DNA from: Caballeronia turbans
GTDB taxonomy: Bacteria; Pseudomonadota; Gammaproteobacteria; Burkholderiales; Burkholderiaceae
Direction: 5' to 3'
Length of the DNA: 64,000 nt
Assembly: GCA_001544655.2 (NCBI GenBank)
Contig: FCOD02000002.1
Location: forward strand, 62,001-126,000
A program made the position numbers and the translations under genes. The notes below the pieces were generated by a model. The model had not been told where the DNA came from. It searched no databases and saw nothing but the letters and a program-made list of their open reading frames with translations. This document shows, one piece after another, positions 1-8,998 of this stretch (the first letter of the stretch is position 1; each line of letters opens with the position of its first letter).

Positions 1-1
1 G

Positions 2-829
2 TTGTTCGGCGTGTTCGCGCAGAGCACGCCGCGTCTGCCCGACAGTTACGGGCAAACCGGCATCAGCGCGCAGATCAGTTTCCGGTACGACTGGCGCTTG
101 CCGCCGCTCGATCACGCGGGCGCGTGGCAACAGCAAGTGCAGCTCGGCTACGACTTCAAGCGCTCGAACAACGACCTCGAATTCGGCGGCTTTCAGGTGT
201 TCAATGCGAACACGCATATTCATCAGTTGGTCATCGCCTACGATCTCCTGAAGAGCGATGCTTCCGGCGATACCCATCTGAACGCATCGCTCTTCGTGAG
301 TCCGGGCTATTTCGACAGCAACAGTAACGAGGAAGCGTACGATGCCGCGCGTCTCGGCGCGACGCCCCGCTATCAGTACATGCAGCTGTCGGCGCAACGC
401 GACATGCCGCTCGGCAAGTCCGGCTTTTCGGTGGCGGCGCGCGGGCTCGTTCAGTGGACGGGCACCACGCTCTTGCCCAGCGAGGAACTCGGGCTGGGCG
501 GCGATGCCACCGTGCGCGGCTATGAGCCGTATGCGGCGCAGGGCGATCGCGGATGGAACCTGCAGACGGAACTGCGCGCGCCGGCGATATCGGCGGGCAT
601 CGCGGCGATGCAGCCGTTCGTGTTCTTCGACGCGGGACACGTGTGGAATCGCATCGCCGAATTCGGCGAGGTCAATAATGCGTCGCTGGCGAGCGTCGGA
701 GCGGGGATTCGCGTGCAGGCCGGACGCTTCGTCAGCTTTCGCGGCACCTATGGATTTCCGCTGAAGGCCGTGGTGCCGAATGGATCGAAGGCGCCGGTCG
801 GCGAGATCTTTCTCGTGATCGGGAGCTAG
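2..829 (+). CDS. TpsB/ShlB-FhaC-type outer-membrane transporter, C-terminal part
   Basis: This is the beta-barrel part of a two-partner secretion transporter, an Omp85-superfamily pore that moves a partner exoprotein across the outer membrane. The 275 visible codons show the family's L6 motif VRGY (about residue 171 of the visible part, within GGDATVRGYEP) and the later strand motif FFDAG near 208, with alternating amphipathic strands throughout. The gene is cut by the left edge: the reading frame is open from base 2, and the POTRA and plug regions lie outside the window. It converges on the haemagglutinin-like gene next to it, which is the obvious candidate substrate. Family assignment is secure; the pairing is inferred from adjacency. 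Confidence 0.9.
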   Translation: MFGVFAQSTPRLPDSYGQTGISAQISFRYDWRLPPLDHAGAWQQQVQLGYDFKRSNNDLEFGGFQVFNANTHIHQLVIAYDLLKSDASGDTHLNASLFVSPGYFDSNSNEEAYDAARLGATPRYQYMQLSAQRDMPLGKSGFSVAARGLVQWTGTTLLPSEELGLGGDATVRGYEPYAAQGDRGWNLQTELRAPAISAGIAAMQPFVFFDAGHVWNRIAEFGEVNNASLASVGAGIRVQAGRFVSFRGTYGFPLKAVVPNGSKAPVGEIFLVIGS

Positions 830-877
830 CGCGCCGGACTGCGCGCCGCGCCGTCCAGCGGTGTAGTTGCACGCGTT

Positions 878-3244
878 TCAGGGCTGCGCCTGCTGCCACT
901 GCAAGACAGGATGCGTCGCCCCTGCCGGCATCGCCCAGACCCCGCCCGACGGGATGTTCCAGTCGAGGAAGTTCGACGGGTTGCTCATCTGCGCGGTGCT
1001 GAGCCCGTTTGAATCGGGCGGAACGGTGCCCGAATTCGACCCCGCCGCTTGCGTGCGAATCGTCGTGTCCTTGTTCCAGTAGACGTTGTTGTGAATCGCG
1101 CCCTGGTTGTACGCCGCGATGCCGCCTTCCGGATCGCCCGGAGGCCCGCCGCCGCCAACCTGCCCGGTCGCGAACGATTCGTTGATCACGCCTGTGCTGC
1201 CGTTGGCATACACGATTCCGCCGCCGCCGCCGAAACCGCCCACGTCGCCCGTTGCGTACGACTGCGTGATCAGTCCGTTGTTGAAGGCGACGAGCCCGCC
1301 CGTCTCGCCATGCGTCCCGGCGTAGGTCGTGCCGGTCGCGAACGACTGCGCGATCGTGCCGTTGTTCACGCCAACCAGCCCGCCCGCGGGAATCTGATAG
1401 CCGACATCCGCCGTGCTCGACGACCGTTCGATAACCCCGTTGTTCACGCCGACGAGGCCGCCCGCGCCGGCGCCGCCGAAGCCGTTCTGCCCGACGCCGC
1501 CCGTCGTGTTGACGTAGGTGACGAGACCGTTGTTCTGGCCCGCGAGCAAGCCGAACGCCCCCGATGAATAGTCGCCCGTCCTGGCGTCGGTGAGATTCAG
1601 ATTGCGCACGACGCCGCTCGCGCCGATCACGCCGAACATGCCGTAGCGGTCGTCGTTCAGATTCGCTACGGTCGCGAGCTTGTCGATCGTGTGGCCGAAG
1701 CCGTCGAACTGGCCGGTGAAAGGCGTCCGCGTCGCGCCGATCGCCGTGAAGGAGTTCGGATAGGCGGTCGCGCTCGCGTCGATGTCCTTGCCGAGCGCGT
1801 AGTTGCCCGCGAGGTCTTTCGACATGTTCGAGAGATCGGCGAGGGTGTTCACGAGCCGGTACGCGGTCGTCTGCGAGACGAGGCCGCTATACGGCGCGGC
1901 CGTCCATCCGCTGTTCGTGAGCAGCGTGCCCGGCGCGTAGCTGCCGTTCATGTCATAGAGCGCGCTGACGATGCCGCCGCTCTTCGACCAGTCGATCGTG
2001 CCGCCATTCGTCACGCTGCCGCCGTTGTCGATGCCGCCCGCGTCCGCGCGCAGCGTCAGATTGCCGTTGCCCGCGTTGCCGATGGTCGCGCCCGCGCCGA
2101 TCGCCACGCCATGCGCCGCGCCGAGCGTGAGCGATGCATTGCCGTTCCACTGGACGTTGCCGCCCACGGTCAGATCGCCGCCGCTGGCTTCGACATCGAC
2201 CGATGTGCCGTTGAAGAGACTGCGCGCGAGCGAGTCCGCGTTGGCCTGATCGACCGTGAAAGTCGGCGCGCCGAGCTTCCATGTGCGCGCCTGCACATTC
2301 GCGCCCACGATGTCGAGCGCGTTCCCGCGCGTCTCGACCGTGCCGCCGCTGCCGTCCGCGTTCATCGCGCCGATCGTGCCGTTCGCATGCACCGTGCCCT
2401 GGTCCGCGACCAGCCAGACGTGGCCGTCGCGCGTCGCGGTGCCGGTCGCGCGGGTCGCGGCGCTGTTGCCCGCGAGCGCGTACACATTGCCGTCGGCGGC
2501 CTGGAGGCTCGCCTGCGCCGCCTGGATCATGCCGCCGTTCATCGCCGTGCCGCCGCTGCCCGCCTGCACGAAGACCTGCTGTCCGCCCGACGCATCGCGC
2601 AGGAGCACCTGATTGCCCGCCGCGATTTCCGTCGTGCCCTGCGGCGTGCTGATGCGGCCGCCGTTCACCGCCGCCGTGCGCGATACGAGAAACACGTCGC
2701 CGCCGCTCGATCCGATGGTGCCGAGATTGATGACCATGCCGTCGCCGCCGCCCGAGAGCGTGAGCGGGCCGCCCTGCATGAACGCGCCGTTGTCGATGTC
2801 GAGTGCCGATGCGACGAAGCGGCCGCCCGTCGCGACGACACCGCCCGGGCCGACGAGCACGCCCTGCGGATTGACGAGATACACGCTGCCCGTTGCGCTC
2901 AGCTGCCCGAAAATCACCGATGCTTCGCCGCCGCTCACGCGATTGAGCGTCGCGCCGGTTCCGTTGTTGAACGTAACTTGCCGTCCGCTGCCGATCGAGA
3001 AGCTGGTCCAGTCGATGACGCCGCGCGTGGATGTCTGACTGATCGTGACCGACGGGCCGCTGCCGCCGCCGCTGATCGCGCCGCTGCCCGCGACGAACCG
3101 GCCGCCGTCGGGCAAGGGCGGCGCGGCGCCTGCGGGATTGGCGCACGTCAGGCCCGCGACGAGCGGCACGAGCATCGCGAGCGGCCGCACACGCGTGCGG
3201 CGAATCCGGGTTCGAGGAAGAAACGGACGAATGTTGCGCTGCAT
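878..3244 (-). CDS. TpsA-type filamentous haemagglutinin-like exoprotein with GLUG repeats
   Basis: A 788-residue secreted protein. Residues 1-40 form a long, arginine-rich signal peptide ending near ANPAGA. Residues about 42-160 match the TPS / haemagglutination activity domain, including the NPQG motif near 125 (family NPxG). The middle is a Gly/Asn-rich beta-helix, and the last 200 residues carry GLUG-type repeats (GGLVGVNNG-like units with SFATG or SYATG strands). The ATG at 3244 is chosen because GGAGG lies 6 nt upstream and a signal peptide follows; the open frame extends 57 codons further without support. It is short for a TpsA and ends without an obvious toxin domain, so adhesin-like surface display is more likely than contact-dependent inhibition. 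The neighbouring TpsB is convergent. Confidence 0.85.
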   Translation of the reverse strand: MQRNIRPFLPRTRIRRTRVRPLAMLVPLVAGLTCANPAGAAPPLPDGGRFVAGSGAISGGGSGPSVTISQTSTRGVIDWTSFSIGSGRQVTFNNGTGATLNRVSGGEASVIFGQLSATGSVYLVNPQGVLVGPGGVVATGGRFVASALDIDNGAFMQGGPLTLSGGGDGMVINLGTIGSSGGDVFLVSRTAAVNGGRISTPQGTTEIAAGNQVLLRDASGGQQVFVQAGSGGTAMNGGMIQAAQASLQAADGNVYALAGNSAATRATGTATRDGHVWLVADQGTVHANGTIGAMNADGSGGTVETRGNALDIVGANVQARTWKLGAPTFTVDQANADSLARSLFNGTSVDVEASGGDLTVGGNVQWNGNASLTLGAAHGVAIGAGATIGNAGNGNLTLRADAGGIDNGGSVTNGGTIDWSKSGGIVSALYDMNGSYAPGTLLTNSGWTAAPYSGLVSQTTAYRLVNTLADLSNMSKDLAGNYALGKDIDASATAYPNSFTAIGATRTPFTGQFDGFGHTIDKLATVANLNDDRYGMFGVIGASGVVRNLNLTDARTGDYSSGAFGLLAGQNNGLVTYVNTTGGVGQNGFGGAGAGGLVGVNNGVIERSSSTADVGYQIPAGGLVGVNNGTIAQSFATGTTYAGTHGETGGLVAFNNGLITQSYATGDVGGFGGGGGIVYANGSTGVINESFATGQVGGGGPPGDPEGGIAAYNQGAIHNNVYWNKDTTIRTQAAGSNSGTVPPDSNGLSTAQMSNPSNFLDWNIPSGGVWAMPAGATHPVLQWQQAQP

Positions 3245-3533
3245 GACGACCTCCGGTCGGTGTCGATTGTTCTCATCGTTCTTGGCCGCTGACGGTGTAG
3301 CCGCTTTTCGGCCCGACGATCCAGGACACCGCCGGGAGGCGCGAACATCGACGTGCGAGCAGGCGCGCCGATGGTAGCGCCCGCGCCCCGTGCGCCAATG
3401 TGGGGTTCCGCACATTCGTGCCGGTCGAGAAAATGTCCGGGCCCGAACGCGGTACGCGTCGGGACCCGTGCGCGACGTGGCATGAAAATTTATCGCCGCT
3501 GCGCGGAAAAGTCCGAGGGGAAGAAGCCTTGCG

Positions 3534-3902
3534 TTATTGCGAAGGCCTGCGCCGGCTCGTCAGCTCGAGCCGGCACTCGTGATAGATGCGCTGCACGAGC
3601 GCGCATTCGTAGTCGAGATCCTCGCCTTCGAGAATGCGCTCGATGTCGCCGCGCGAGGCGTCGGCGTCGAGCGTCGTCGAGAAGCGCTCGGCGAGTGCCT
3701 GCGCCGCCGCCGAAAGCCGCGCGGTCTCGATCCACTCCGCCGCGCGATGGTGCCGGTCGAGCCAGCGATGCGCCGCGCGCACCTGAAAGGAGGTATCGGG
3801 CCAGTCGCCTTCGATGTAATACGCGCCGAGCAGTCCGCACGTGAGCCAGCACATCAGATGCACCCGGTCGTCGGGTCCGAGGGGATAGCGCACTTGACTC
3901 AT
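3534..3902 (-). CDS. conserved hypothetical protein, about 122 aa
   Basis: I do not recognise a family. The product begins MSQVRYPLGPDDRVHLMCWL, has one moderately hydrophobic stretch (about residues 14-26, CWLTCGLLGAYY), and is otherwise charged and probably helical, with an acidic C-terminal part followed by a basic tail. The start is uncertain: ATG at 3902 and an in-frame ATG at 3926 both lack a good Shine-Dalgarno, and the open frame runs further into the antisense of the kinase gene. It lies just downstream of the two-component genes on the same strand, so it may be co-transcribed with them. Confidence 0.6.
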   Translation of the reverse strand: MSQVRYPLGPDDRVHLMCWLTCGLLGAYYIEGDWPDTSFQVRAAHRWLDRHHRAAEWIETARLSAAAQALAERFSTTLDADASRGDIERILEGEDLDYECALVQRIYHECRLELTSRRRPSQ

Positions 3903-4033
3903 GATGGCGGCATCGAAATGGCCCATCGGGAAGACGCATCGACGATAGCATGCCGCACATGCGCCCGACATGCGGCTCGCGTATGTCCTCACGCGGGCCG
4001 CATGTGTCCGGAGAATTCCTCGAACGAAACCGC

Positions 4034-5317
4034 TCATATCGTGACCGTCACCACGAGCCCGCGCGGCGCGGCATCCGCGAGTTCGACCTTCGCGCCCATG
4101 CGCGCCGCAATCGTGCCGACGATGGAAAGGCCGAGGCCCGAGCCGTCCTCGTCGCTGCCGAGCACGCGATAGAACGGATCGAAGACGCGCGCGCGTTCCT
4201 CCGGCGCGATGCCGGGACCGCTGTCCTCGATGCGAATCCACGGCCGCGCATTCGCCAAGCCCGTCGAGAGGTCCACGCGCCCGCCCGGCGGCGTGTATCG
4301 GATCGCGTTATCGACGAGATTCTTCACCATGATGGTGAGATCGGCTTGCGGCGCGCGGATGTGGACGTCATCGACGCTCGACACGCCGATGTCGATGTCC
4401 TTCGCTTCCGCGAGCGGCATCAGATCCTCCAGCACGTTGCGAAAGACTTCCTGCACGCGCAGATGCGCCGTGTCGGCGTCGTTGCGTTGCTGCAGGCGCG
4501 CGAGCGTCAGCAATTGATGCAGCAGCGAGCGCGTGCGCGCGAGACCGCGCCGGAGCGCATCGAGCCGCTGGCGCGCGGTGTCCGGCAATTCGGATGCGGC
4601 GAGCCGCTCGGCCTGCAACGACAAGGCGGTCAGCGGCGAACGCAATTCGTGCGCGGCATCGGCGACGAAGCGGCGCTGCAACGCCACCGACGCTTCAACG
4701 CGCGCGAGCAGCCGGTTGATTGCGACCACGAAAGGCGCGATCTCGCTCGGCAGCGCGTCGCCGGAAAGCGCGGACAGATCGTGCTCGGGGCGCGTGTCGA
4801 GACCGGCCGACAGCGCCGTGAGCGGCCGGAACATGCGTCGCACGATCAGATGCAGCGCCACGAGCAGCACGAGTGCGAGCGCGGCGAAGGGCATCACGGT
4901 GGCGAGCGCGCTGTTGCGGGCGATCTCGTCCCGGCCCGCCGTCTGCTGGCCGATCACGGCGCGTGTGCCGTCGTCGAGCGTGGTGACGGCAAGACGCCAC
5001 GGCGTGCCGTCGACGATCGCGTTTTGCAGGCCATCGGGCAGGCCGGGTGGGAGCGCGAGCGGCGCGCGCTCGGCGATCGTCTGAATCACGAGCTTCGATT
5101 CCGCGTCCGCGCCGTCGACCTTGGCGAGCGCTTCGCGCCGCATCACGGCGAGCGTGCGCGGCGTGACGAGTGCGGCGATCTGCTTCAACTGGCCGTCCTG
5201 CAACTCGTTCGCCTCGTGAAGCGCCGTCTTGAAGGCGATCACGCCGCCCGCCGCCGCAATCACGACGATCAGCGCCGACAGCCAGGCCGACAGCCTGAAC
5301 TGAAGCGAACGCGTCAC
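4034..5317 (-). CDS. sensor histidine kinase, QseC/TctE type
   Basis: An inner-membrane sensor kinase of 427 residues. There is one transmembrane segment near residues 10-30, a periplasmic domain to about 140, and a second membrane segment near 142-160. HisKA follows with the phospho-acceptor H223 in AAHELRSPL, then HATPase_c with the N-box (N337 in LVDNAIRYTPPGG), DSGPGI and GSGLGLSIV. I use the GTG at 5317 because it overlaps the upstream regulator's stop in a GTGA junction, the usual arrangement for translational coupling. The longer ATG frame would run through the regulator in antiphase. The signal is unknown; QseBC and TctDE relatives sense adrenergic/metal or tricarboxylate cues, but nothing here decides between them. 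Confidence 0.92.
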   Translation of the reverse strand: MTRSLQFRLSAWLSALIVVIAAAGGVIAFKTALHEANELQDGQLKQIAALVTPRTLAVMRREALAKVDGADAESKLVIQTIAERAPLALPPGLPDGLQNAIVDGTPWRLAVTTLDDGTRAVIGQQTAGRDEIARNSALATVMPFAALALVLLVALHLIVRRMFRPLTALSAGLDTRPEHDLSALSGDALPSEIAPFVVAINRLLARVEASVALQRRFVADAAHELRSPLTALSLQAERLAASELPDTARQRLDALRRGLARTRSLLHQLLTLARLQQRNDADTAHLRVQEVFRNVLEDLMPLAEAKDIDIGVSSVDDVHIRAPQADLTIMVKNLVDNAIRYTPPGGRVDLSTGLANARPWIRIEDSGPGIAPEERARVFDPFYRVLGSDEDGSGLGLSIVGTIAARMGAKVELADAAPRGLVVTVTI

Positions 5318-5976
5318 GATTCCTTCGAAACCATCCAGCCCACGCCGCGCACGTTCTTGATCGCGGTGGCGCCGAGCTTCTTGCGCAGCGAATGGATCAG
5401 AAACTCGACCGCGTTGCTTTCCACTTCCTCGTTCCAGCCATAGATGCGATCTTCGAGCTCCGCGCGCGAGAGGATCGCGCCGGGGCGGACCATCAGCGAT
5501 TGCAGCAGCGCGAATTCGCGGCTCGAGAGGCGCGTCGCGATGTCGCCGCACGTGGCTTCGCGCGTCGCCGGATCTAGCGTGAGCACGCCGTTCGTCATGA
5601 GCGGCGCGGCCTGTCCGCCACGGCGGCGGATCACGGCGCGCATGCGCGCCTTCAGTTCGGCGATGTCGAAGGGCTTGATGAGGTAGTCGTCGGCGCCTTC
5701 ATCGAGGCCGCGAATGCGCGCTTCGACGGAATCGCGCGCGGTGATGATGATGAGCGGCACGTGATGCGCCCCGCGTCGCACGGCGCTCAGCACGTCGAGG
5801 CCGTCGGCGCCGGGCAGGCCGAGGTCGAGCAGGATCGCATCGTAGACGTGCGTGGTGAGGCTCGTGAGCGCGAGCTTGCCGTCGCGCACCCAATCGACGG
5901 CGTAGCTGCTCTCGCGCAGTTCGTCCTGCACGGATTCGCCGATCATGCGGTCGTCTTCGACGAGCAATACCCTCAT
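5314..5976 (-). CDS. OmpR-family response regulator, QseB/TctD type
   Basis: A 220-residue transcription factor with an N-terminal receiver (acidic pocket D8/D9, phospho-acceptor D51 in LLDLGLPG, T79, K101 in LIKPF) and a C-terminal winged helix (about 130-218, including SRAELEDRIYGW). ATG 5976 (MRVLLVEDD) is preceded by GGAG at good spacing and fits the family N-terminus; an upstream ATG would add seven residues. It is translationally coupled to the downstream kinase by a 4-base overlap. Two tandem GCTTAGGA repeats upstream, 11 bp apart, suggest autoregulation. Confidence 0.93.
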   Translation of the reverse strand: MRVLLVEDDRMIGESVQDELRESSYAVDWVRDGKLALTSLTTHVYDAILLDLGLPGADGLDVLSAVRRGAHHVPLIIITARDSVEARIRGLDEGADDYLIKPFDIAELKARMRAVIRRRGGQAAPLMTNGVLTLDPATREATCGDIATRLSSREFALLQSLMVRPGAILSRAELEDRIYGWNEEVESNAVEFLIHSLRKKLGATAIKNVRGVGWMVSKES

Positions 5977-6081
5977 GGCGTGTCTCCGGGCAGTCATGGC
6001 TTTTGTCGACGCTCGACGGATGGCGCTGGCTTCATCTTGCGGTCTTCACGTTCAGAGAAGCCGCAAGCGTAGCGGAGGGAA

Positions 6082-6100
6082 GCTTAGGAAATGCTTAGGA
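6082..6100. promoter_or_regulatory. tandem direct repeat, probable OmpR-family regulator box
   Basis: The octamer GCTTAGGA occurs at 6082-6089 and again at 6093-6100, an 11-bp period (one helical turn). OmpR/PmrA/QseB-type regulators bind such head-to-tail half-sites, often CTTAA-like. The site is about 106 bp upstream of the response-regulator start and between that gene and the end of the porin gene. Autoregulation is inferred. Confidence 0.55.
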
Positions 6101-6103
6101 TTT

Positions 6104-6126
6104 CCCGGTGCGCGAGACGCACCGGG
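6104..6126. terminator. hairpin after porin gene, possible terminator
   Basis: A perfect 9-bp stem (cccggtgcg / cgcaccggg) with a 5-nt loop begins about 20 nt beyond the porin stop. There is no clear U-tract on either strand, so it is only a weak candidate for an intrinsic terminator of the porin transcript. Confidence 0.3.
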
Positions 6127-6146
6127 CGGTTGCTCCGACGTGAGCG

Positions 6147-7292
6147 TCAGAACGCGTGCCGCAACGCCACCCGCGCGACGAACTGCTCCGAATTCGAGGA
6201 CAAGCCCTGCGTGCCCGGAATGAACGCCTGATCCATGACGGAACCGGTCGATGTGCCGGCGATCTTCTGATACGCGCCCTGCAGATAAACGTCAGTGCGC
6301 TTCGACAGGAAATAATCCGCCATCAGACCGGCCGAATGGATGTGCGGCTTCACGGTGCCCGCGGTCGAATCGTAGGTCTCGATCGAATACACGTATTGCG
6401 CGCCGACGAAGAAGGCCGGCGTGAACTGATACTTCCCGTTCACTTCGAAGTTCTGATACTTCAGGTTCTTCAAAGTGTTCCCCGCCGATGCGAGCGGCAA
6501 GCCGATATAGCCGTTCGTCGACGGATCGCGATAACTCGAATTCGTGTACGCGAAACCCGCGGTCGCATTGCCGAACGTGTAGTTCACGCCCGCGCCGAAG
6601 ATCTGCATGCGCCGGGCGATGAAGCTCGCGTCGTTCGTCGCGATTGCCCCGTTCGCATTCGAGCCCGTGCCGTCGGCGCGCAAATAGGCCGCGCCGACCA
6701 GCAAGCCGCCGCTGGCATACGACGCCCCGACGCTGTACTGCCGGTTGGCCGCAAAGTTCGCGTCGTTGCTGAAGCTATACGTGCCGCCGAAGCGCAAGCC
6801 CGCGAGCGTCGGGCTCGCGTACTTGACCGTGTTGTTCACGCGAAACGAGTTGTCGGTGTTGTCGTTATCGAACGGATGCGCGAAGAGATAGCCGGCCCAG
6901 TTGCCGTTGGCTGTCGTCGGCGCGAGATAGTCGACCACGGAATCGTACTGGCGGCCGAGCTTGAGCGAGCCGAAACGGTCGTCGCTCACGCCCACGTACG
7001 CCTGCCGGCCGAACATGCGTCCGCCTTGCCCCGCCGCGCCATTGCTCAGGTTCACGCCGCTTTCGAGCTGGAACACCGCCTTCGTGCCGCCGCCGAGTTC
7101 CTCGACGCCGCGCATGCCCCAGCGGCTGCCTGCGGCGTAACCGCTCGTGAGCTCATAGACATGATTACCGCCGACGTTGCTCGTGTAATCGAAGCCTTCG
7201 TCGAGGATGCCGTACAGCGTGACGCTGCTTTGAGCATGAGCTGATGTTGCGATGCACGCGAGCGCGGCCAGGGAAATTGCTTTGTTTCTCAT
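6147..7292 (-). CDS. Gram-negative porin (Burkholderiales type)
   Basis: A 381-residue outer-membrane trimeric porin for diffusion of small hydrophilic solutes. It has a canonical signal peptide (residues 1-20, cleavage after SAHA), a mature start QSSVTLYGILDEG typical of the Burkholderiales porin_4 group, a PDSVVDYL-like segment in the loop 3 region (YDSVVDYLAP), and the terminal phenylalanine (RHAF) that BamA recognises. Length is normal for the family. It stands alone between the two-component system and the divergent aldehyde dehydrogenase gene. Regulation by the adjacent response regulator is possible but unproven. Confidence 0.93.
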   Translation of the reverse strand: MRNKAISLAALACIATSAHAQSSVTLYGILDEGFDYTSNVGGNHVYELTSGYAAGSRWGMRGVEELGGGTKAVFQLESGVNLSNGAAGQGGRMFGRQAYVGVSDDRFGSLKLGRQYDSVVDYLAPTTANGNWAGYLFAHPFDNDNTDNSFRVNNTVKYASPTLAGLRFGGTYSFSNDANFAANRQYSVGASYASGGLLVGAAYLRADGTGSNANGAIATNDASFIARRMQIFGAGVNYTFGNATAGFAYTNSSYRDPSTNGYIGLPLASAGNTLKNLKYQNFEVNGKYQFTPAFFVGAQYVYSIETYDSTAGTVKPHIHSAGLMADYFLSKRTDVYLQGAYQKIAGTSTGSVMDQAFIPGTQGLSSNSEQFVARVALRHAF

Positions 7293-7573
7293 GAAAGTCT
7301 CAAGTCTTTTACTTATTCGTCAAGAAGTCCAAACCATCGATGTGGACGGGACCGCGAGCGACGGATTGTGCGCGATGCAAGTGCGGCTGCAAAAGGATTT
7401 AGTCGAACAGCAAGCGTGAGTTTTGCGAATGTTCTTCCAGAAAATTCTTCGCTTGTCGTTGCAGCGCGAGGCGCGGAAGAATGCGCCGCAGATGCGTTGC
7501 CTTGTCGCAGCGGTTGCCCGACATGCCGGCAACCGGGCGGCATGACGCAGAGCGACCAAGGAATCCGCCAGAC

Positions 7574-8998
7574 ATGAAGCCAGAACGCAATTTTGTGAAC
7601 GGACGTTTCATCGAGCCCGTGAGCGAGCACGTCACCGCCATCCTGAATCCCGCGACCGAAGAAGTGGTGGGGCACGTCCACGACGCGCCGCGCGAGCAGG
7701 CGCTCCTGGCCGTCGAACAGGCCGCCTGCGCGCAGCGTCTGTGGCGCGTGATGCCCGCCGCCGAGCGCGGCGAGCACATGCAGCGTCTCGCCCACGCCAT
7801 CGTCGAAGCCTCAGCCGGGATCGGCGCGGCGCTCGCGGCAGAGTCCGGCAAGAGCCTGCTCGATGCGACCAACGAAGCCGTCTACGCCGCGCAGATCACG
7901 CGCTATCACGCGGAATGGGCGCGCCGTATCGAAGGCGAAGTCATTCCGAGCGATACGCCGAACGAGAATCTCGTGCTGCATCGCGAGCCGATCGGCGTCG
8001 TCGCGTGCCTGATTCCGTTCAATTTCCCGATCTATACGCTGATGCGCAAGATCGCCCCAGCGCTGATCGCGGGCAACACGGTCGTCGTGCGTCCGAGCAA
8101 CAACACGCCGCTGTCGGCGTTCGAGCTGGCGCGCGCCGTGGAGCGCGCGGCGCTGCCTCCGGGCGTGGTCAATATTCTCGCGATGGATCACGCAACGGCC
8201 GAAGCCGTCTGCACGCATCCGAAAGTCGGCATGATTACGTTGACGGGCAGTGTCAACGCGGGCCGCAAGGTGCTCGACTACTGCAAGGCGAACATCGCGA
8301 AGCCTTCGCTGGAACTCGGCGGCAAGACGCCCGCGATCGTCGAGCCGGACGCCGATCTGCAAAAGGCCGCGCGCGAACTCGTCGCATCGAAGCTCACGCA
8401 TAGCGGTCAGCTCTGCACGGCCATCGAGCGCGTCTATGTGCACGAGAGCGTTCACGACGCGTTCGTCGGCCTGCTGCGCGAGCAGATGATGGCGAAGCGC
8501 ATCGGCGACCGTCACGAGGACGCGAGCAACATGGGACCGCTCGTCAACAAGGCATCGCGCGACGGCATTCACGCGATGGTCCGCCGCGCGATCGAAGCGG
8601 GCGCGACGCTCGAAACCGGCGGCGAGGTGCCGGATCGCAAGGGCTTCTTCTATCCGCCGACGCTGCTCTCGAACTGCCGTCAGGACATGGAGATCGTGCA
8701 GGAAGAGACCTTCGGCCCGGTGCTCGCGGTGCTCGGGTACGCGAGCATCGACGAAGCACTCGCGATGGCCAATGACCACCAGTTCGGCCTCTCGTCGGTG
8801 CTCTACACCGAGAACTACCGCACGGCGATGAAGGTCGCCAACGCGATCGAAGCGGGCGAGCTCTACATCAACCGCACGCCCGCCGATCCGTATCAGGGCT
8901 TCCACGCCGGCTGGAAGCGCTCCGGCATCGGCGGCGACGACGGCAAGCACGGCATGCTCGAGTTCACGCAGACGCGTCTCGTCGTCATGAAGTACTGA
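7574..8998 (+). CDS. NAD(P)-dependent aldehyde dehydrogenase
   Basis: A 474-residue aldehyde dehydrogenase that oxidises an aldehyde to its acid. Catalytic residues are present: N150 in PFNFP, E247 in LELGGK and nucleophile C281 in SGQLCTAIE. The cofactor segment normally reading KPSExTP is RPSNNTP here (residues 173-179), with R and N in place of the usual K and E. Overall it resembles the AldA lactaldehyde/glycolaldehyde group, but the substrate is not defined. ATG 7574 has AAGGA upstream and gives the standard N-terminus; the open frame begins further up without a signal. It is first in a run with an MFS transporter, an enolase-superfamily enzyme and a GMC oxidoreductase, so it probably acts late in their pathway. 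Confidence 0.9.
   Translation: MKPERNFVNGRFIEPVSEHVTAILNPATEEVVGHVHDAPREQALLAVEQAACAQRLWRVMPAAERGEHMQRLAHAIVEASAGIGAALAAESGKSLLDATNEAVYAAQITRYHAEWARRIEGEVIPSDTPNENLVLHREPIGVVACLIPFNFPIYTLMRKIAPALIAGNTVVVRPSNNTPLSAFELARAVERAALPPGVVNILAMDHATAEAVCTHPKVGMITLTGSVNAGRKVLDYCKANIAKPSLELGGKTPAIVEPDADLQKAARELVASKLTHSGQLCTAIERVYVHESVHDAFVGLLREQMMAKRIGDRHEDASNMGPLVNKASRDGIHAMVRRAIEAGATLETGGEVPDRKGFFYPPTLLSNCRQDMEIVQEETFGPVLAVLGYASIDEALAMANDHQFGLSSVLYTENYRTAMKVANAIEAGELYINRTPADPYQGFHAGWKRSGIGGDDGKHGMLEFTQTRLVVMKY

Noticed and set aside
878-1600. CdiA-like contact-dependent toxin at the end of the exoprotein
   Set aside because: The C-terminus holds GLUG repeats and no VENN-like motif, toxin domain or immunity gene.
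1691-3292. Long plus-strand open frame (533 codons) opposite the haemagglutinin-like gene
   Set aside because: Arg/Ala-rich antisense shadow of a GC-rich gene; no ribosome site or domain.
5318-5551. N-terminal extension of the sensor kinase to an upstream ATG
   Set aside because: It would read the response-regulator gene in the wrong phase; GTG in the GTGA overlap is the natural start.
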